NCBI GenBank assembly: GCA_900540955.1
Contig: UQIF01000001.1
Location: 186,001 to 250,000 of the forward strand
Reading direction: 5' to 3'
From: an uncultured Olsenella sp.
Lineage (GTDB): Bacteria; Actinomycetota; Coriobacteriia; Coriobacteriales; Atopobiaceae
Length of the DNA: 64,000 nucleotides
How positions within the stretch are numbered: position 1 is the first letter of the stretch; each line of letters opens with the position of its first letter. The notes under the pieces are model-generated. The model saw nothing but the letters and a program-made list of their open reading frames with translations, had not been told where the DNA came from and searched no databases. The position numbers and the translations under genes are program-made. Below, in pieces: positions 1 to 9,210 of the stretch.

Positions 1-1011
1 CCGGGGGACCTGGTCGTCGCGAACAAGACACGCGTCCTTCCCGCTCGCCTCGTCGGCAAGAAGCGCGGGACCGGCGGCGTCTGCGAGACGCTGCTTCTTC
101 GGCGCCGTGAGGACGTGGACCCGCTCGGCCACGTGTGGGAGTGCCTCGTTAACCCCGGAAAGCGCCTTAAGCAGCCCGGGATCGTGATTGAGTATCGCGC
201 AGGCGGCCTTCACGCGCCTGATTCCGCCCCCGTTGTCCTCACGGGCACGATAGTCGACTTCGTCGAGAGCTCGAAGGGCGGCCGTCTTGTCCGCTTCGAC
301 GCGCAGGGCATCGACCCCGCCACGGGCGCTCCTCGCACGCTCGACGAGGCCATCCATGCCGCGGGGCACGTGCCGCTTCCTCCCTATATCACCAAGTACG
401 AGGGCGACCCCGAGAAGTACCAGACCGTCTACGCCATGCGCGAGGAGCACTCCGCTGCGGCGCCCACCGCCGGCCTGCACTTCACGCCCGAGCTTATCGA
501 GCGCATCGAGGCGAAGGGCGTCAAATGGGCCTGCGTCGAGCTCGAGGTGGGCATCGACACCTTCAGGCTCGTGACCGAGGACGACCCGACCCAACACGTC
601 ATGCACACCGAGCGTTACCACGTCTCGCAGGAGGTGGTCGACGCGGTCCACGCCACGAAGGCGGCCGGTCATCGCGTGATCGCCGTCGGCACGACCTCCG
701 TGCGCTCGCTTGAGAGCGCGTGGGAGGCTGCTGCCCCGGGCGGCTCTTGCGGCGTGAGCGCTCTTCGCTTTTCCGAGGAGCCTGGCGACATCGTGGTTCG
801 CGAGAACGCCACGACCAACCTCTACCTCATGCCCGGCTCCCAGTTCCATGTGGTGGATGCCATGATCACGAACTTCCATGTGCCGCGAAGCACCCTCATG
901 ATGCTCGTCTCCGCCTTCGCGACGCGCGAGCAGATCATGGCGGCCTATCAGTCGGCCATCGAGGAGAAGTACCGTTTCTTGAGCTTCGGCGACGCGATGT
1001 TTATCCACTAG
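1..1011 (+). CDS. queA: tRNA preQ1 ribosyltransferase-isomerase, 5'-truncated by window edge
   Basis: QueA transfers and isomerises the ribosyl group of S-adenosylmethionine onto preQ1 at the wobble base of GUN-anticodon tRNAs, giving epoxyqueuosine in the cytosol. The frame is open from base 1, so the true start lies outside the window. About 336 residues are visible against roughly 340-360 for the family, so little is missing. Family blocks seen are NKTRVLPARL near the left edge, APTAGLHFT at about residue 154, GTTSVRSLES, and ITNFHVPRSTLMMLVSAF near the end. Tgt, which inserts preQ1, lies 2 kb downstream on the same strand, the usual pairing, although a minus-strand gene and ptsH now separate them. 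Confidence 0.95.
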   Translation, partial: PGDLVVANKTRVLPARLVGKKRGTGGVCETLLLRRREDVDPLGHVWECLVNPGKRLKQPGIVIEYRAGGLHAPDSAPVVLTGTIVDFVESSKGGRLVRFDAQGIDPATGAPRTLDEAIHAAGHVPLPPYITKYEGDPEKYQTVYAMREEHSAAAPTAGLHFTPELIERIEAKGVKWACVELEVGIDTFRLVTEDDPTQHVMHTERYHVSQEVVDAVHATKAAGHRVIAVGTTSVRSLESAWEAAAPGGSCGVSALRFSEEPGDIVVRENATTNLYLMPGSQFHVVDAMITNFHVPRSTLMMLVSAFATREQIMAAYQSAIEEKYRFLSFGDAMFIH

Positions 1012-1057
1012 CCTAGTCGGCGGAAAGAGGCGCGCCTAGCCGATCGTCCGGAAAAGC

Positions 1058-2413
1058 CTAGCGCAGACAGAGCACCGCGACGGCAACGATCACCGCGACG
1101 ATGAGCATCGCCGCGCCGATAAGGGCGAAACGCTGCAGCCTGGTCTGCTTGCGCAGGGCCTTCTCGGAGTTCTCATAGAGGTCCACCTCGGCCGATGCCT
1201 GCTGGAGCTCTATCCGTCGCGCGGCGATCGCATGCTCCAGGCGCACGGTCTCCTCGGGGGTCGAGTGGATGAGATCGGCCTCGTCGACGAGGCCTTGCGC
1301 TTCCGCCTGGGTTTGGTCTGCAGTCTCGATGTTTCTCTCGAGCTCGTCGAGCGCCCCCTTCTTCTGGTCGATCCTGTGCTGGAGCTCCGCCTCTTTGCCC
1401 TCGGATTCCTTCAGGCGGCGGTCGAGGTCGGCCTTGCGCTCGTCATACTTCGATTTGGCGGCGCTCGCCTCGCGCTGCGCCGCCTCGAGGGATTGGTTTT
1501 GTGTCCACAGGTGCGTCTGGGCGTTCTCGACTGAGGCCTGGCCCTCTCTGGTCGCGCGGTCGACCTCGGACCTGGCGGCCTCGACCCGCGCGAGCGCGGC
1601 CACGTTTTCCGACTGCATCTTCGCGATGGCGGAGGGTGTCCCCGGTTGCGCCTGGAGCTTCTTCAGGTCGTCCTGCACCCTGAGCTGACGTGCCAGCGCG
1701 TTGTCGAGCGCGCGGTTTGCTGAGCTCACCGACTGCTCCCTGCGTTCGCACGCGTCACGTACCTGGCCTTCCGCCGTCTTCACCGCCCGCTTTGACTCCG
1801 AGAGGGATCGGTTGGCGTCGTCGAGCGCCCCCTTCGCGGTCTCGGCGAGCCGCTTGTAGGGACGCAGCTCTGAGGCGTTCGACGCCTTGAGCTCGTCCAG
1901 GTCGGCAAGAAGCGCCGCGTGCTCCTCGCCAAGGCCCTCAAGGCGTCGGCGGGCCGAGGCTGCCTGAGCCTTTGCGTTGGCGACGACCCTGCCCTGGCCC
2001 TCGACGATTGAGTCGTAGGAGGATTCGATCTCCCTGCGGTGTTCCAGGACTTCCTGGTCGCTCTCGAGCGCGTCCTCGATCTTCTTCACCTGGGCGCGCG
2101 CGTCGGCGCTTTGCCGCGACGCGTTGCGGACGTCTCGCAGCGCGAAGACCCCATCCTTGAGCGTCGAAGCGGCGCCTTTGGCCGCGCCGAGCGCGGCCCC
2201 CGCCGCCCTGGCGGCGATCTTATGGGCGCGCTCGGATCGATCATCGCCCGAGCCCTTTTCGATGTCGGTGGCACCCTCGTCACTCGCGCCCTCGATTTGC
2301 ACGGCCCTTGCCGGCATTTCTTCTAGGCCCTGAGCCGGCTCAGTGAACGCGGGGCCGCCATCTTCGCAGATCTCATCCGTCTCGACGATGCCGTGCTTTT
2401 TGTCTGCGTCCAT
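1058..2413 (-). CDS. Tail-anchored coiled-coil protein of unknown function
   Basis: I do not recognise this 451-residue protein. It opens with an acidic, probably disordered segment of about 60 residues, followed by an Ala-rich stretch. A long run rich in Glu, Lys, Arg, Gln and Ala (about residues 85-425) then has the look of a continuous coiled coil. It ends in a single hydrophobic helix (about residues 428-449, FALIGAAMLIVAVIVAVAVL), so it is probably tail-anchored with the coiled coil in the cytosol. Its only Cys residues are scattered and no enzyme motif is visible. It is transcribed against all its neighbours, and its start faces the ptsH promoter region. SMC-like or EzrA-like scaffolds share the composition, but nothing supports a specific assignment. 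Confidence 0.8.
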   Translation of the reverse strand: MDADKKHGIVETDEICEDGGPAFTEPAQGLEEMPARAVQIEGASDEGATDIEKGSGDDRSERAHKIAARAAGAALGAAKGAASTLKDGVFALRDVRNASRQSADARAQVKKIEDALESDQEVLEHRREIESSYDSIVEGQGRVVANAKAQAASARRRLEGLGEEHAALLADLDELKASNASELRPYKRLAETAKGALDDANRSLSESKRAVKTAEGQVRDACERREQSVSSANRALDNALARQLRVQDDLKKLQAQPGTPSAIAKMQSENVAALARVEAARSEVDRATREGQASVENAQTHLWTQNQSLEAAQREASAAKSKYDERKADLDRRLKESEGKEAELQHRIDQKKGALDELERNIETADQTQAEAQGLVDEADLIHSTPEETVRLEHAIAARRIELQQASAEVDLYENSEKALRKQTRLQRFALIGAAMLIVAVIVAVAVLCLR

Positions 2414-2670
2414 GCCGTGGCCCTCTCACGTTATTCGCTCATTTCCGCGAGCGCTGCTTTGATTGTCTCAGGATACCGCCGCGTGCCCATCTCGGAGGCG
2501 TGGACCGCGGCCCGGGTTTGTCTTGGGAGGTCGGATTTATGCACGCCCATCGGCCCGTCAATCATTCTCAGCGATGTCGTCTTTTCTTTTTCTCTATGTT
2601 TGCTACTATTACCAACAGGTTGGGGGGACATCTATCCCCTCATCGATACATCGGAAAGGGAGTCCCCATC

Positions 2671-2943
2671 ATGGTTTCCAAGCAGACCAGCATCACCAAC
2701 GCCACCGGCCTTCACGCTCGTCCCGCGTCGCTCTTCGTGACCGAGGCCAAGAAGTACCAGTCCAACGTCACCATCAAGAACGTTGACAAGGACTCCGCTC
2801 CCGTGAACGCCAAGTCCATCATGATGATTCTTGCCGCCGGCCTCGGCACCGGCACCACCGTTGAGGTCGCTTGCGACGGCGAGGACGAGCAGGCCGCCCT
2901 CGACGCTCTGATCGCCCTTATCGATTCCCGCTTCGGCGAGTAA
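2671..2943 (+). CDS. ptsH: Phosphocarrier protein HPr
   Basis: HPr (90 residues) relays phosphate from enzyme I to sugar-specific EIIA domains of the phosphotransferase system. The active-site histidine is His15 in TGLHARPAS. The conserved regulatory-serine region is present as NAKSIMMILAAG, with Ser49 aligning to Ser46 of Firmicutes HPr. The ATG at 2671 is preceded by GGAAAGGGAG and gives the canonical HPr N-terminus, so longer in-frame starts upstream are rejected. The gene stands alone: ptsI lies 53 kb away, and a GC-rich hairpin at 2969 follows. HPr kinase is not generally known in actinobacteria, so whether Ser49 is ever phosphorylated is open. Confidence 0.97.
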   Translation: MVSKQTSITNATGLHARPASLFVTEAKKYQSNVTIKNVDKDSAPVNAKSIMMILAAGLGTGTTVEVACDGEDEQAALDALIALIDSRFGE

Positions 2944-2968
2944 ATCAGGCGCATACGCTAGAATCGGA

Positions 2969-3000
2969 GGCTCGGCGCATTGGCGCCGGGCCTTCATTTT
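2969..3000 (+). terminator. Intrinsic terminator after ptsH
   Basis: A 10-bp GC-rich stem (2969-2978 pairing with 2983-2992, one G-T wobble) with an ATTG loop is followed by TTCATTTT. It sits 26 bases past the ptsH stop and would make ptsH monocistronic. Confidence 0.75.
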
Positions 3001-3047
3001 ATGAAGAGAATCTATACGTGTACAAACTTGAGCGGATCGAGGCTTGA

Positions 3048-4235
3048 ATGTGCGGTTGTGGACAAGAAAGACTCTGGGGTGCCGGCAAGGCGGTGGGCGA
3101 GGACCGATGGTTCTCCTATGACATCGTCGCGGAAGACCCCACGACGCATGCGCGCGCGGGCGTGCTTCACACGCCTCACGGCGACATCCCCACGCCGATC
3201 TTCATGCCGGTGGGCACCAAATCGACGGTTAAGGGCCTGCTTCCCGAGACTCTTGAGCGCATGGGGACGAAGATCCTGCTCAACAATCTTTACCACCTCT
3301 CGCAGCGTCCCGGCGCCGACCTTGTGGAGCGCATGGGCGGCGTCCACAGGTTCATGCGCTGGGGCGGCCCCATCCTTACCGACTCGGGCGGCTTTCAGGT
3401 CTTCTCGCACGAGGAGTTCTTCAAGCTATCGAACAAGGGCGTTAAGTTCCGCGCCGTCGACTATGACGGTCGCTGGCAGGAATGGACGCCTGAGCAGAAC
3501 ATGGAGATCGCCCAGAAGCTCGGCGCGGACATCGTGATGCAACTCGACCAGTGCGTGGGCTACCCTGCCACGCGGGCCAAAGTCGCCCGCTCTGTCGAGC
3601 TCTCGAGCATGTGGGCCGACCGCTGCTATGCGGCGCATACCCGCAAAGACCAGGCGCTATTCGGTATCGTTCAGGGCGGTATGCACCTCGACCTGCGCGT
3701 TCGGAGCATCCAGCATCTTGAGGATGCCGGGAACTTCCCCGGTTACGGCATCGGCGGCTACTCGGTGGGCGAGGACCACGACACGATGTTCGAGAGCCTG
3801 GAGCCCCTCTGCGCCGAGTATATGCCCAAGGGCAAGCCCCGCTACCTTATGGGCGTCGGCAACCCGACGACGCTCGTGCGCGGCGTCGCCGCCGGCATCG
3901 ACATGTTCGACTGCGTGCTCCCCACGCGCACGGCGCGCACCGGCACGGCCTTCTCCAACGAGGGCCGCATCAACCTCAAGAACGCCCGCTTCCGTGAGGA
4001 CGACCGGCCGCTCGACGAGTCCTGCGGCTGCCCCGCCTGCTCGGGCGGCTTCTCGCGCGCCTACATCCATCACTTGGTGAGGCAAAAAGAAATGCTCGGG
4101 TCCATCCTCATCTCCGAGCACAACATCTATTACCTGCTCGACCTCATGCGTCGCGCCCGCGAGGCCATCATCGCCGGCACCTACGGCGACTTCGTCTCTT
4201 CGTGGATGGACTCTCCGGCGGCGAACGACTGGTAG
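3048..4235 (+). CDS. tgt: tRNA-guanine transglycosylase
   Basis: Tgt exchanges guanine-34 of GUN-anticodon tRNAs for preQ1, the step before QueA. The 395-residue protein has the full family signature: DSGGFQVFS with the catalytic Asp at about residue 112, the nucleophile region FDCVLPTRTARTG with Asp288, and a zinc site in SCGCPACSGGFSRAYIHHL. The ATG at 3048 has a GAGG five bases upstream and is taken as the start. The first 20 or so residues are not family-like, though, and an in-frame GTG at 3093 lies closer to the conserved region FSYDIVAEDPTTHARAGV. A long hairpin at 4276-4347 separates it from secD. Confidence 0.95.
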   Translation: MCGCGQERLWGAGKAVGEDRWFSYDIVAEDPTTHARAGVLHTPHGDIPTPIFMPVGTKSTVKGLLPETLERMGTKILLNNLYHLSQRPGADLVERMGGVHRFMRWGGPILTDSGGFQVFSHEEFFKLSNKGVKFRAVDYDGRWQEWTPEQNMEIAQKLGADIVMQLDQCVGYPATRAKVARSVELSSMWADRCYAAHTRKDQALFGIVQGGMHLDLRVRSIQHLEDAGNFPGYGIGGYSVGEDHDTMFESLEPLCAEYMPKGKPRYLMGVGNPTTLVRGVAAGIDMFDCVLPTRTARTGTAFSNEGRINLKNARFREDDRPLDESCGCPACSGGFSRAYIHHLVRQKEMLGSILISEHNIYYLLDLMRRAREAIIAGTYGDFVSSWMDSPAANDW

Positions 4236-4275
4236 AGACCCGGCTTCTTTCCGAATGACAGGATGAGCCCTCCAT

Positions 4276-4347
4276 AAGCCCCCGTGAGCCCCTTCTTGCC
4301 GCAACGTTGCTATTCAGCGCGCGCCAGAGGGCCTCGCGGGGGCTTTT
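4276..4347 (+). terminator. Possible terminator after tgt
   Basis: Thirteen bases at 4276-4288 pair with 4333-4345 (AAGCCCCCGTGAG with CTCGCGGGGGCTT, one wobble), followed by TTCCC. The loop is long (44 bases) and the T-run short, so it may be a weak terminator or only an mRNA hairpin. Confidence 0.45.
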
Positions 4348-4422
4348 CCCATTGCTGGTTTATACTTCAGTTCGTTCAATCAATGAGGGCCGATGGCCCC
4401 GGCAACCGAAGAGGTTCTTCTC

Positions 4423-5880
4423 ATGGCCAAGAAGGTCAAGTCCGCCGCGCCCAATAAGGGCGTCGGCCGGTGGCGCGACTCCACCGATGGAGAGCTGAGG
4501 ACGAGCTCCAAAAAATCGACGCGTCGCGGCGGTGTGGACAAAAAACAGGCGGCGCTCCTTGTTTTCTCGCTCGCGCTTTGTGTCGTGTCCGCAATTGGGT
4601 TTACGCCGCTGTCGGAGCGCGTCTCGGAAGGCTTCGACGTCCAGGGCGGGGAGAACGTCACGCTTACGGCAACGAGGCCTGACGGGGGCGAGCCCACAAC
4701 CGAGGATATGTCCTCGGCGGCCTCGATCGTCGAGTCCCGCGTGGACGCCCTCGGTGTCCCCGGCGTCCTCGTGCGCAGGGAGGCGGACGCGATCGTCCTC
4801 CAGGTGCCCGGCTCCGTCGACGCCTCCTCCATAGTCGAGGACGTGTGCCGGGTCGGTCGCCTTGAGCTTGTGCGGCTCGACGAGATCGGCGACGCGGAGG
4901 CGCTCTCCAAGATCATGGCCGGCGGCAGCGGCGTCGAGCTCGAGGCGGGAAGCTACACCGCCTTTCTCGATGGCTCTTCCGTGACGAGGGCCGAGGTCTC
5001 TGGGCCGAACGGAAACGACGGCTATGCGGTCGACGTCACCTTCGGCTCCGAGGGCGCGCAGAAGCTCTCTGACGTCACGGCCGAGCTCGCCGGCTCCTCC
5101 GGCCGGATTGCCGTCGTCGTCGACGGCGTCGTCAGGTCGGCTCCTGCGGTTCAGTCTCGCATCGACGGCGGTTTCGTCTCCATTTCCGGCGGTTTCTCCG
5201 AAAGGGAGGCGAAGGCGCTCAAGGCCTTGCTCGATTTCGGCAGCCTTCCCGTCAAGCTCGCCGAGACGGGGGCCGCCCCTGTGACGGGCTCGCTCGGAGA
5301 GGGCGGGCTTTATCGGGTCGTACTCGCCTTCGCCGCGTCGACGGCCGCGGTGGCTGTCTTTCTTCTCGTCGCTTTTCGTGGCTTGGGGATCCTCGCTCCC
5401 GCATCGCTTGCCGTCGAGGTCGTGCTGTACCTCGGTGCCCTTGCTCTTCTCTCGCGCTTCGGCTCCTTTGCGCTGACCTGCGCATCCCTCATTGCAACGG
5501 CGCTCGTCGCGGCTCTTTCCGTCGGATCCACGGTGCTTCTGCTCGATCGTGTCCGCTGCCAAGCAAAATCCGGCAAGAAGTCCCAGGCCGCCTTTTCGCT
5601 TGGACTCTCGCGCGCCATCAAGGCCGCCGTCGCCGGAGACGCCGCGATCTTTGTCGTCGCGCTCGTCTTGGCGCTCGCGACGGGCGAGCCTGCTCGGGGC
5701 TTCTTCCTTGTGCTCGCGGCCGGAACGGCGTGTGACGCCGTGGCGGCCGCCTGTTTCAAGGCACCGGCGCTGAGGCTGCTCTGGTCGGGCCCTGCCCAGA
5801 GGCGGCCAGGTTTCTGGGGCGTTCCCCGAGCCGCGGTCGAGGCCGATCGTCAGGGCCGCTCCAGCAAAGGCGGTGAGTAG
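4423..5880 (+). CDS. secD: Divergent SecD-like translocase subunit, no SecF partner adjacent
   Basis: SecD helps pull secreted proteins through SecYEG using the proton gradient. This 485-residue protein has a basic N-terminus, a first membrane helix (about residues 43-62), the FDVQGGENVTLTA segment matching the SecD 'GLDLQGG' block, and a periplasmic part with VVVDGVVRSAPAVQSRIDGG. A five-helix RND-type C-terminal region starts near residue 297. The motif usually reading AVDANVLI..ERI is here SVGSTVLLLDRV: the conserved Asp is Gly and the Asn is Thr. The ATG at 4423 has AAGAGG eight bases upstream; an in-frame ATG at 4393 has poor spacing. The stop overlaps the next gene, and yajC and secF are missing from the usual tgt-yajC-secDF order. 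Confidence 0.82.
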   Translation: MAKKVKSAAPNKGVGRWRDSTDGELRTSSKKSTRRGGVDKKQAALLVFSLALCVVSAIGFTPLSERVSEGFDVQGGENVTLTATRPDGGEPTTEDMSSAASIVESRVDALGVPGVLVRREADAIVLQVPGSVDASSIVEDVCRVGRLELVRLDEIGDAEALSKIMAGGSGVELEAGSYTAFLDGSSVTRAEVSGPNGNDGYAVDVTFGSEGAQKLSDVTAELAGSSGRIAVVVDGVVRSAPAVQSRIDGGFVSISGGFSEREAKALKALLDFGSLPVKLAETGAAPVTGSLGEGGLYRVVLAFAASTAAVAVFLLVAFRGLGILAPASLAVEVVLYLGALALLSRFGSFALTCASLIATALVAALSVGSTVLLLDRVRCQAKSGKKSQAAFSLGLSRAIKAAVAGDAAIFVVALVLALATGEPARGFFLVLAAGTACDAVAAACFKAPALRLLWSGPAQRRPGFWGVPRAAVEADRQGRSSKGGE

Positions 5881-8800
5881 GGTGGCCGATCTTTTTACCG
5901 AAGGTCGTTGGAGCCTGCTTTCCGCGAATCCCGCCGCCGAGCTCGAGCTGCGGCGCTCTCTCGGCGTCTCGCCGCTCGTCGCGCGCGTGCTCGCGGCTCG
6001 CGGCCTCGCGGACGTCGAGCGCGCCTGCGAGTTTCTCGAGCCGTCGCTTGCCCGCGACTGGGAGGACCCGCTGTGCATCCCGGGGATGGGGGAGGTCGCC
6101 GACAGGGTTCAGCAGGCTCTTGCCGATGGGGAGGTCATCGCAGTCTTCGGGGACTTCGACGTCGACGGCATGACGTCAACCTGCCTGCTCACGCTTGCCC
6201 TTCGTCACCTGGGCGCAGAGGCTCACCCCTTCATCCCGCATCGCTTCGGGGAGGGCTACGGCCTGTCCAAAGAGGCCCTCAACCGCGTGCTCGAGGCCTG
6301 CTCCCCTTCTTTGATCGTCACGGTGGACAACGGGATCGCGTCCGGCGCCGAGGTCGAGGCCCTTCTTGCCAGAGGAATCGATGTTGTGGTCACCGATCAC
6401 CATGAGCCTTCCGACCTCGTTCCGCGCGGCGTTCCCGTAACCGATCCCAAGCTCTCAGCTGATTGCCCCTCGCGAGATCTCGCCGGCGCCGGCGTCGCCT
6501 TGAAGCTCGTTCAAGAGCTCGGCCGCCGTCTCGGCGAGCCAGAGCTGTGGCGCTCCTACACCGACATCGCCATGCTCGGCACGCTCTCCGACATGATGCT
6601 GCTCCAGGGGGAGAACCGCGCGCTCGTCGCAGACGGTATAGAACGGATGAAGGCCGCTCCCCGTCCCGGGGTGTCCGCGCTCGCCGATGTCGCGAACATT
6701 CAGATCGCGGACATTTCCGCCGACTCCCTGCCCTTCTCGGTGATCCCTCGCCTGAACGCCGCAGGCCGCATGGGGTCGACCGACACTGCGTTCGAGCTGC
6801 TCATGGTAGAAGACTCTCGTCGCGCGGCAATGCTCGCCACGCAGCTTGAGGAGACGAACACCGAGCGCAGGGCCATCGAGTCGAAGCTCACTGACGAGGC
6901 TATGGCAAAGATCGACGCCCTCGGCTATTCCGGCGGCCACGTCGTCGTGGTCGGAGGGGAGGGCTGGCACGAGGGCGTCAAGGGCATCGTCGCCTCGCGC
7001 ATCGTCAACCGTTACCATGTGCCGGCGATTCTCTTCAGCATCACGGACGGCATAGCCAAGGGCTCGGGGCGATCGGTCGGGTCCGTCGACCTGTTCCACG
7101 CCGTCGAGCAGTGCTCCGACTGCCTCGTTCGCTTCGGCGGGCATGCCGGCGCGGTTGGGGTGACCTGCGAGGCCTCGAGGCTCGATGAGTTCCGCGAGCG
7201 GTTGGAGGCAGTCCTCGCCGGGCTTCCCGCGGAGCAATTCCAGGATACCAACGAGATCACCGCGATGGTCGGGCTCGAGGAGCTCACGGTCGATTCCGTG
7301 GCCGCGCTCGAGGCGCTGCAGCCCTTTGGCCGGGGGAACAAGAAGCCCCTCTTTGCTGCCCGAGGCGTGAGCATGCGCAACCGCGCTTGCGTCGGCGCCG
7401 ACCAGGCCCACTTGCGCTTCTTTGCCACCGACGGCGTCGGATGCGTTCCCGCGATCATGTTCCGCGCGCCCGACGCGGCCAGGCTTTGTGATTGCGACGG
7501 CGCTGTGGACCTCGTCTTCGAGGCGGTCAACGAGACCTGGCAGGGCAGGACCAAAGTCAAGCTCATGGTCAAGGACATCCTGGTCCGCGACGTAGACGGG
7601 GCGTCCTGTTGCCCCGTCGCGGAAGAAGCCTGCGCGCTTGCGGATGAATCGCTTGTCGATGGAGAGGGGCCGCGGGCCTTGGGCGCCGACGACTCCGTAG
7701 CTGAGGCGCCCGGACTCGAGAGCCTCGACGAAGTGGCCCTGACGGCCGAGCTCGCCCGCAGGATGATCGGCGACCACGATCTGCTCCCCGCTCAGGCCGA
7801 GGCCTTGGGCCGCCTGTCGCGGGGCAAAAGCTGCCTGGCCGTTATGGCGACGGGGCGCGGCAAGTCGCTTATCTTTCACCTGCACGCTGCGCGCGAGGCG
7901 ATTCTTGAGGGCCGAGCCTCGGTGTTCGTGTATCCGTTGAGGGCCCTCGTCGCCGACCAGGCTTTCCATTTGCAGAAGTCGCTCGGCGCCCTCGGGCTTC
8001 GCGCCGCCGTCGTCACGGGCGAGACCGATCAGGCGGGGAGAGACGCGGTCTTTGACGGCCTGATGGGCGCGACGGTCGATGTCGTGCTCACCACGCCTGA
8101 GTTTCTTGCGATCCACGCGAATAGGTTCGCGGAGTCCGGCCGCGTCTCGTTCCTCGTCGTGGATGAGGCCCACCATGCGGCGGAGGCAAAGTCCGGTCAC
8201 CGCAGCGCGTACGGCGAGCTGCCCCGCGTGCGAGGGGAACTCGGGTCCCCCACCTGCCTCGCCGTGACGGCCACGGCGTCCGATGCGGCCGCTGCCGAGA
8301 TCTGCTCGCTTTTGGGCATCGACCCCGGCGACGTTATCGTCGACGACGCGGAACGCGCCAACCTGCGCATTGTCGACCACAGAAACCTTCACGACCGTGA
8401 GAGCGCTCTGGTCAGCCTCGTCTCGGGCGGGAACAAGACCATCGTCTACGTGACTTCTCGCCAGCAGTCCGTCGAGGTCGTTCGCCTTCTCAGGCATCGG
8501 CTCCCGGACCTTGCCGGCAGGATAGCGTTCTACAACGCCGGTTTGCCGCGCGACGTTCGCGGCCGCGTCGAGTCGGCGTTCCGCTCGGGCGACATCGCGT
8601 GCATCGTCTCCACGAGCGCGTTCGGGGAGGGCGTGAACCTTCCCGACGTTCGCGACGTCGTCCTCTACACGCTTCCGTTCGACCGGGTCGAGTTCAACCA
8701 GATGAGCGGCCGCGCCGGCCGTGACGGCCTTGCCGCCTGCGTGCATCTTTTGTTCGGGGGGCGCGACGTGCGCCTTAACGAGAAGATCCTCGCTGCCGGT

Positions 8801-9208
8801 GCCCCCGCCCGCGCGGACCTCGTGGCTCTTTGGCGCGCTCTCGTCTCCTTGTCGCGCGCAGCCCACGGCGCCTTCGCGCTCGACATCGAGCAGCTCGTCG
8901 TCATGGCAGCGCAGTGCGACCCCGCCCGCCCTCTCGATCCCTCTGAGGTCGAGAGCGGCCTTGCTGTCTTCGCTGAGCTCGGGTTTCTTTCCGTCGACGG
9001 ATTCGGCGACTCCCGTCGCGTGCGCATGGCGCCGTCCCCCGAGCATATGGACCTGGAGCGGTCGGCTCGCTACCTCGAAGGATTGCAAGGTCGAGACGAG
9101 TTCGCGAACTTCTGCGATTGGGTGTTACATTGTCCCCAGGAAGAGCTCCTCGCCCATGTGACGAGACCCATCGCCCCGAGCTTCGGGGCTGTGGTCGGAA
9201 AGGTATGA
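5873..9208 (+). CDS. recJ: RecJ single-strand exonuclease fused to a RecQ-like SF2 helicase
   Basis: The first ~600 residues are a complete RecJ: DHH-family metal motifs FGDFDVDG (about residue 90), TVDNGI, the DHH itself in VTDHHEPS (about 175), LGTLSDMM, a DHHA1 block with FGGHAGAVG (about 421) and an OB-like domain beginning LQPFGRGNKKPLF. Residues ~630-1060 are a superfamily-2 helicase with Walker A MATGRGKS (about 658), DEAHH (about 763), TATA, and SGRAGRDG (about 944), most like RecQ. Bacterial RecJ is normally 550-800 residues; this one is 1111. The combination suggests unwinding and 5'-3' strand degradation in one chain during recombination repair. Start GTG 5873 overlaps secD by 8 bases; GTG 5882 is the alternative. 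Confidence 0.92.
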   Translation: MSRVADLFTEGRWSLLSANPAAELELRRSLGVSPLVARVLAARGLADVERACEFLEPSLARDWEDPLCIPGMGEVADRVQQALADGEVIAVFGDFDVDGMTSTCLLTLALRHLGAEAHPFIPHRFGEGYGLSKEALNRVLEACSPSLIVTVDNGIASGAEVEALLARGIDVVVTDHHEPSDLVPRGVPVTDPKLSADCPSRDLAGAGVALKLVQELGRRLGEPELWRSYTDIAMLGTLSDMMLLQGENRALVADGIERMKAAPRPGVSALADVANIQIADISADSLPFSVIPRLNAAGRMGSTDTAFELLMVEDSRRAAMLATQLEETNTERRAIESKLTDEAMAKIDALGYSGGHVVVVGGEGWHEGVKGIVASRIVNRYHVPAILFSITDGIAKGSGRSVGSVDLFHAVEQCSDCLVRFGGHAGAVGVTCEASRLDEFRERLEAVLAGLPAEQFQDTNEITAMVGLEELTVDSVAALEALQPFGRGNKKPLFAARGVSMRNRACVGADQAHLRFFATDGVGCVPAIMFRAPDAARLCDCDGAVDLVFEAVNETWQGRTKVKLMVKDILVRDVDGASCCPVAEEACALADESLVDGEGPRALGADDSVAEAPGLESLDEVALTAELARRMIGDHDLLPAQAEALGRLSRGKSCLAVMATGRGKSLIFHLHAAREAILEGRASVFVYPLRALVADQAFHLQKSLGALGLRAAVVTGETDQAGRDAVFDGLMGATVDVVLTTPEFLAIHANRFAESGRVSFLVVDEAHHAAEAKSGHRSAYGELPRVRGELGSPTCLAVTATASDAAAAEICSLLGIDPGDVIVDDAERANLRIVDHRNLHDRESALVSLVSGGNKTIVYVTSRQQSVEVVRLLRHRLPDLAGRIAFYNAGLPRDVRGRVESAFRSGDIACIVSTSAFGEGVNLPDVRDVVLYTLPFDRVEFNQMSGRAGRDGLAACVHLLFGGRDVRLNEKILAAGAPARADLVALWRALVSLSRAAHGAFALDIEQLVVMAAQCDPARPLDPSEVESGLAVFAELGFLSVDGFGDSRRVRMAPSPEHMDLERSARYLEGLQGRDEFANFCDWVLHCPQEELLAHVTRPIAPSFGAVVGKV

Positions 9209-9210
9209 TC

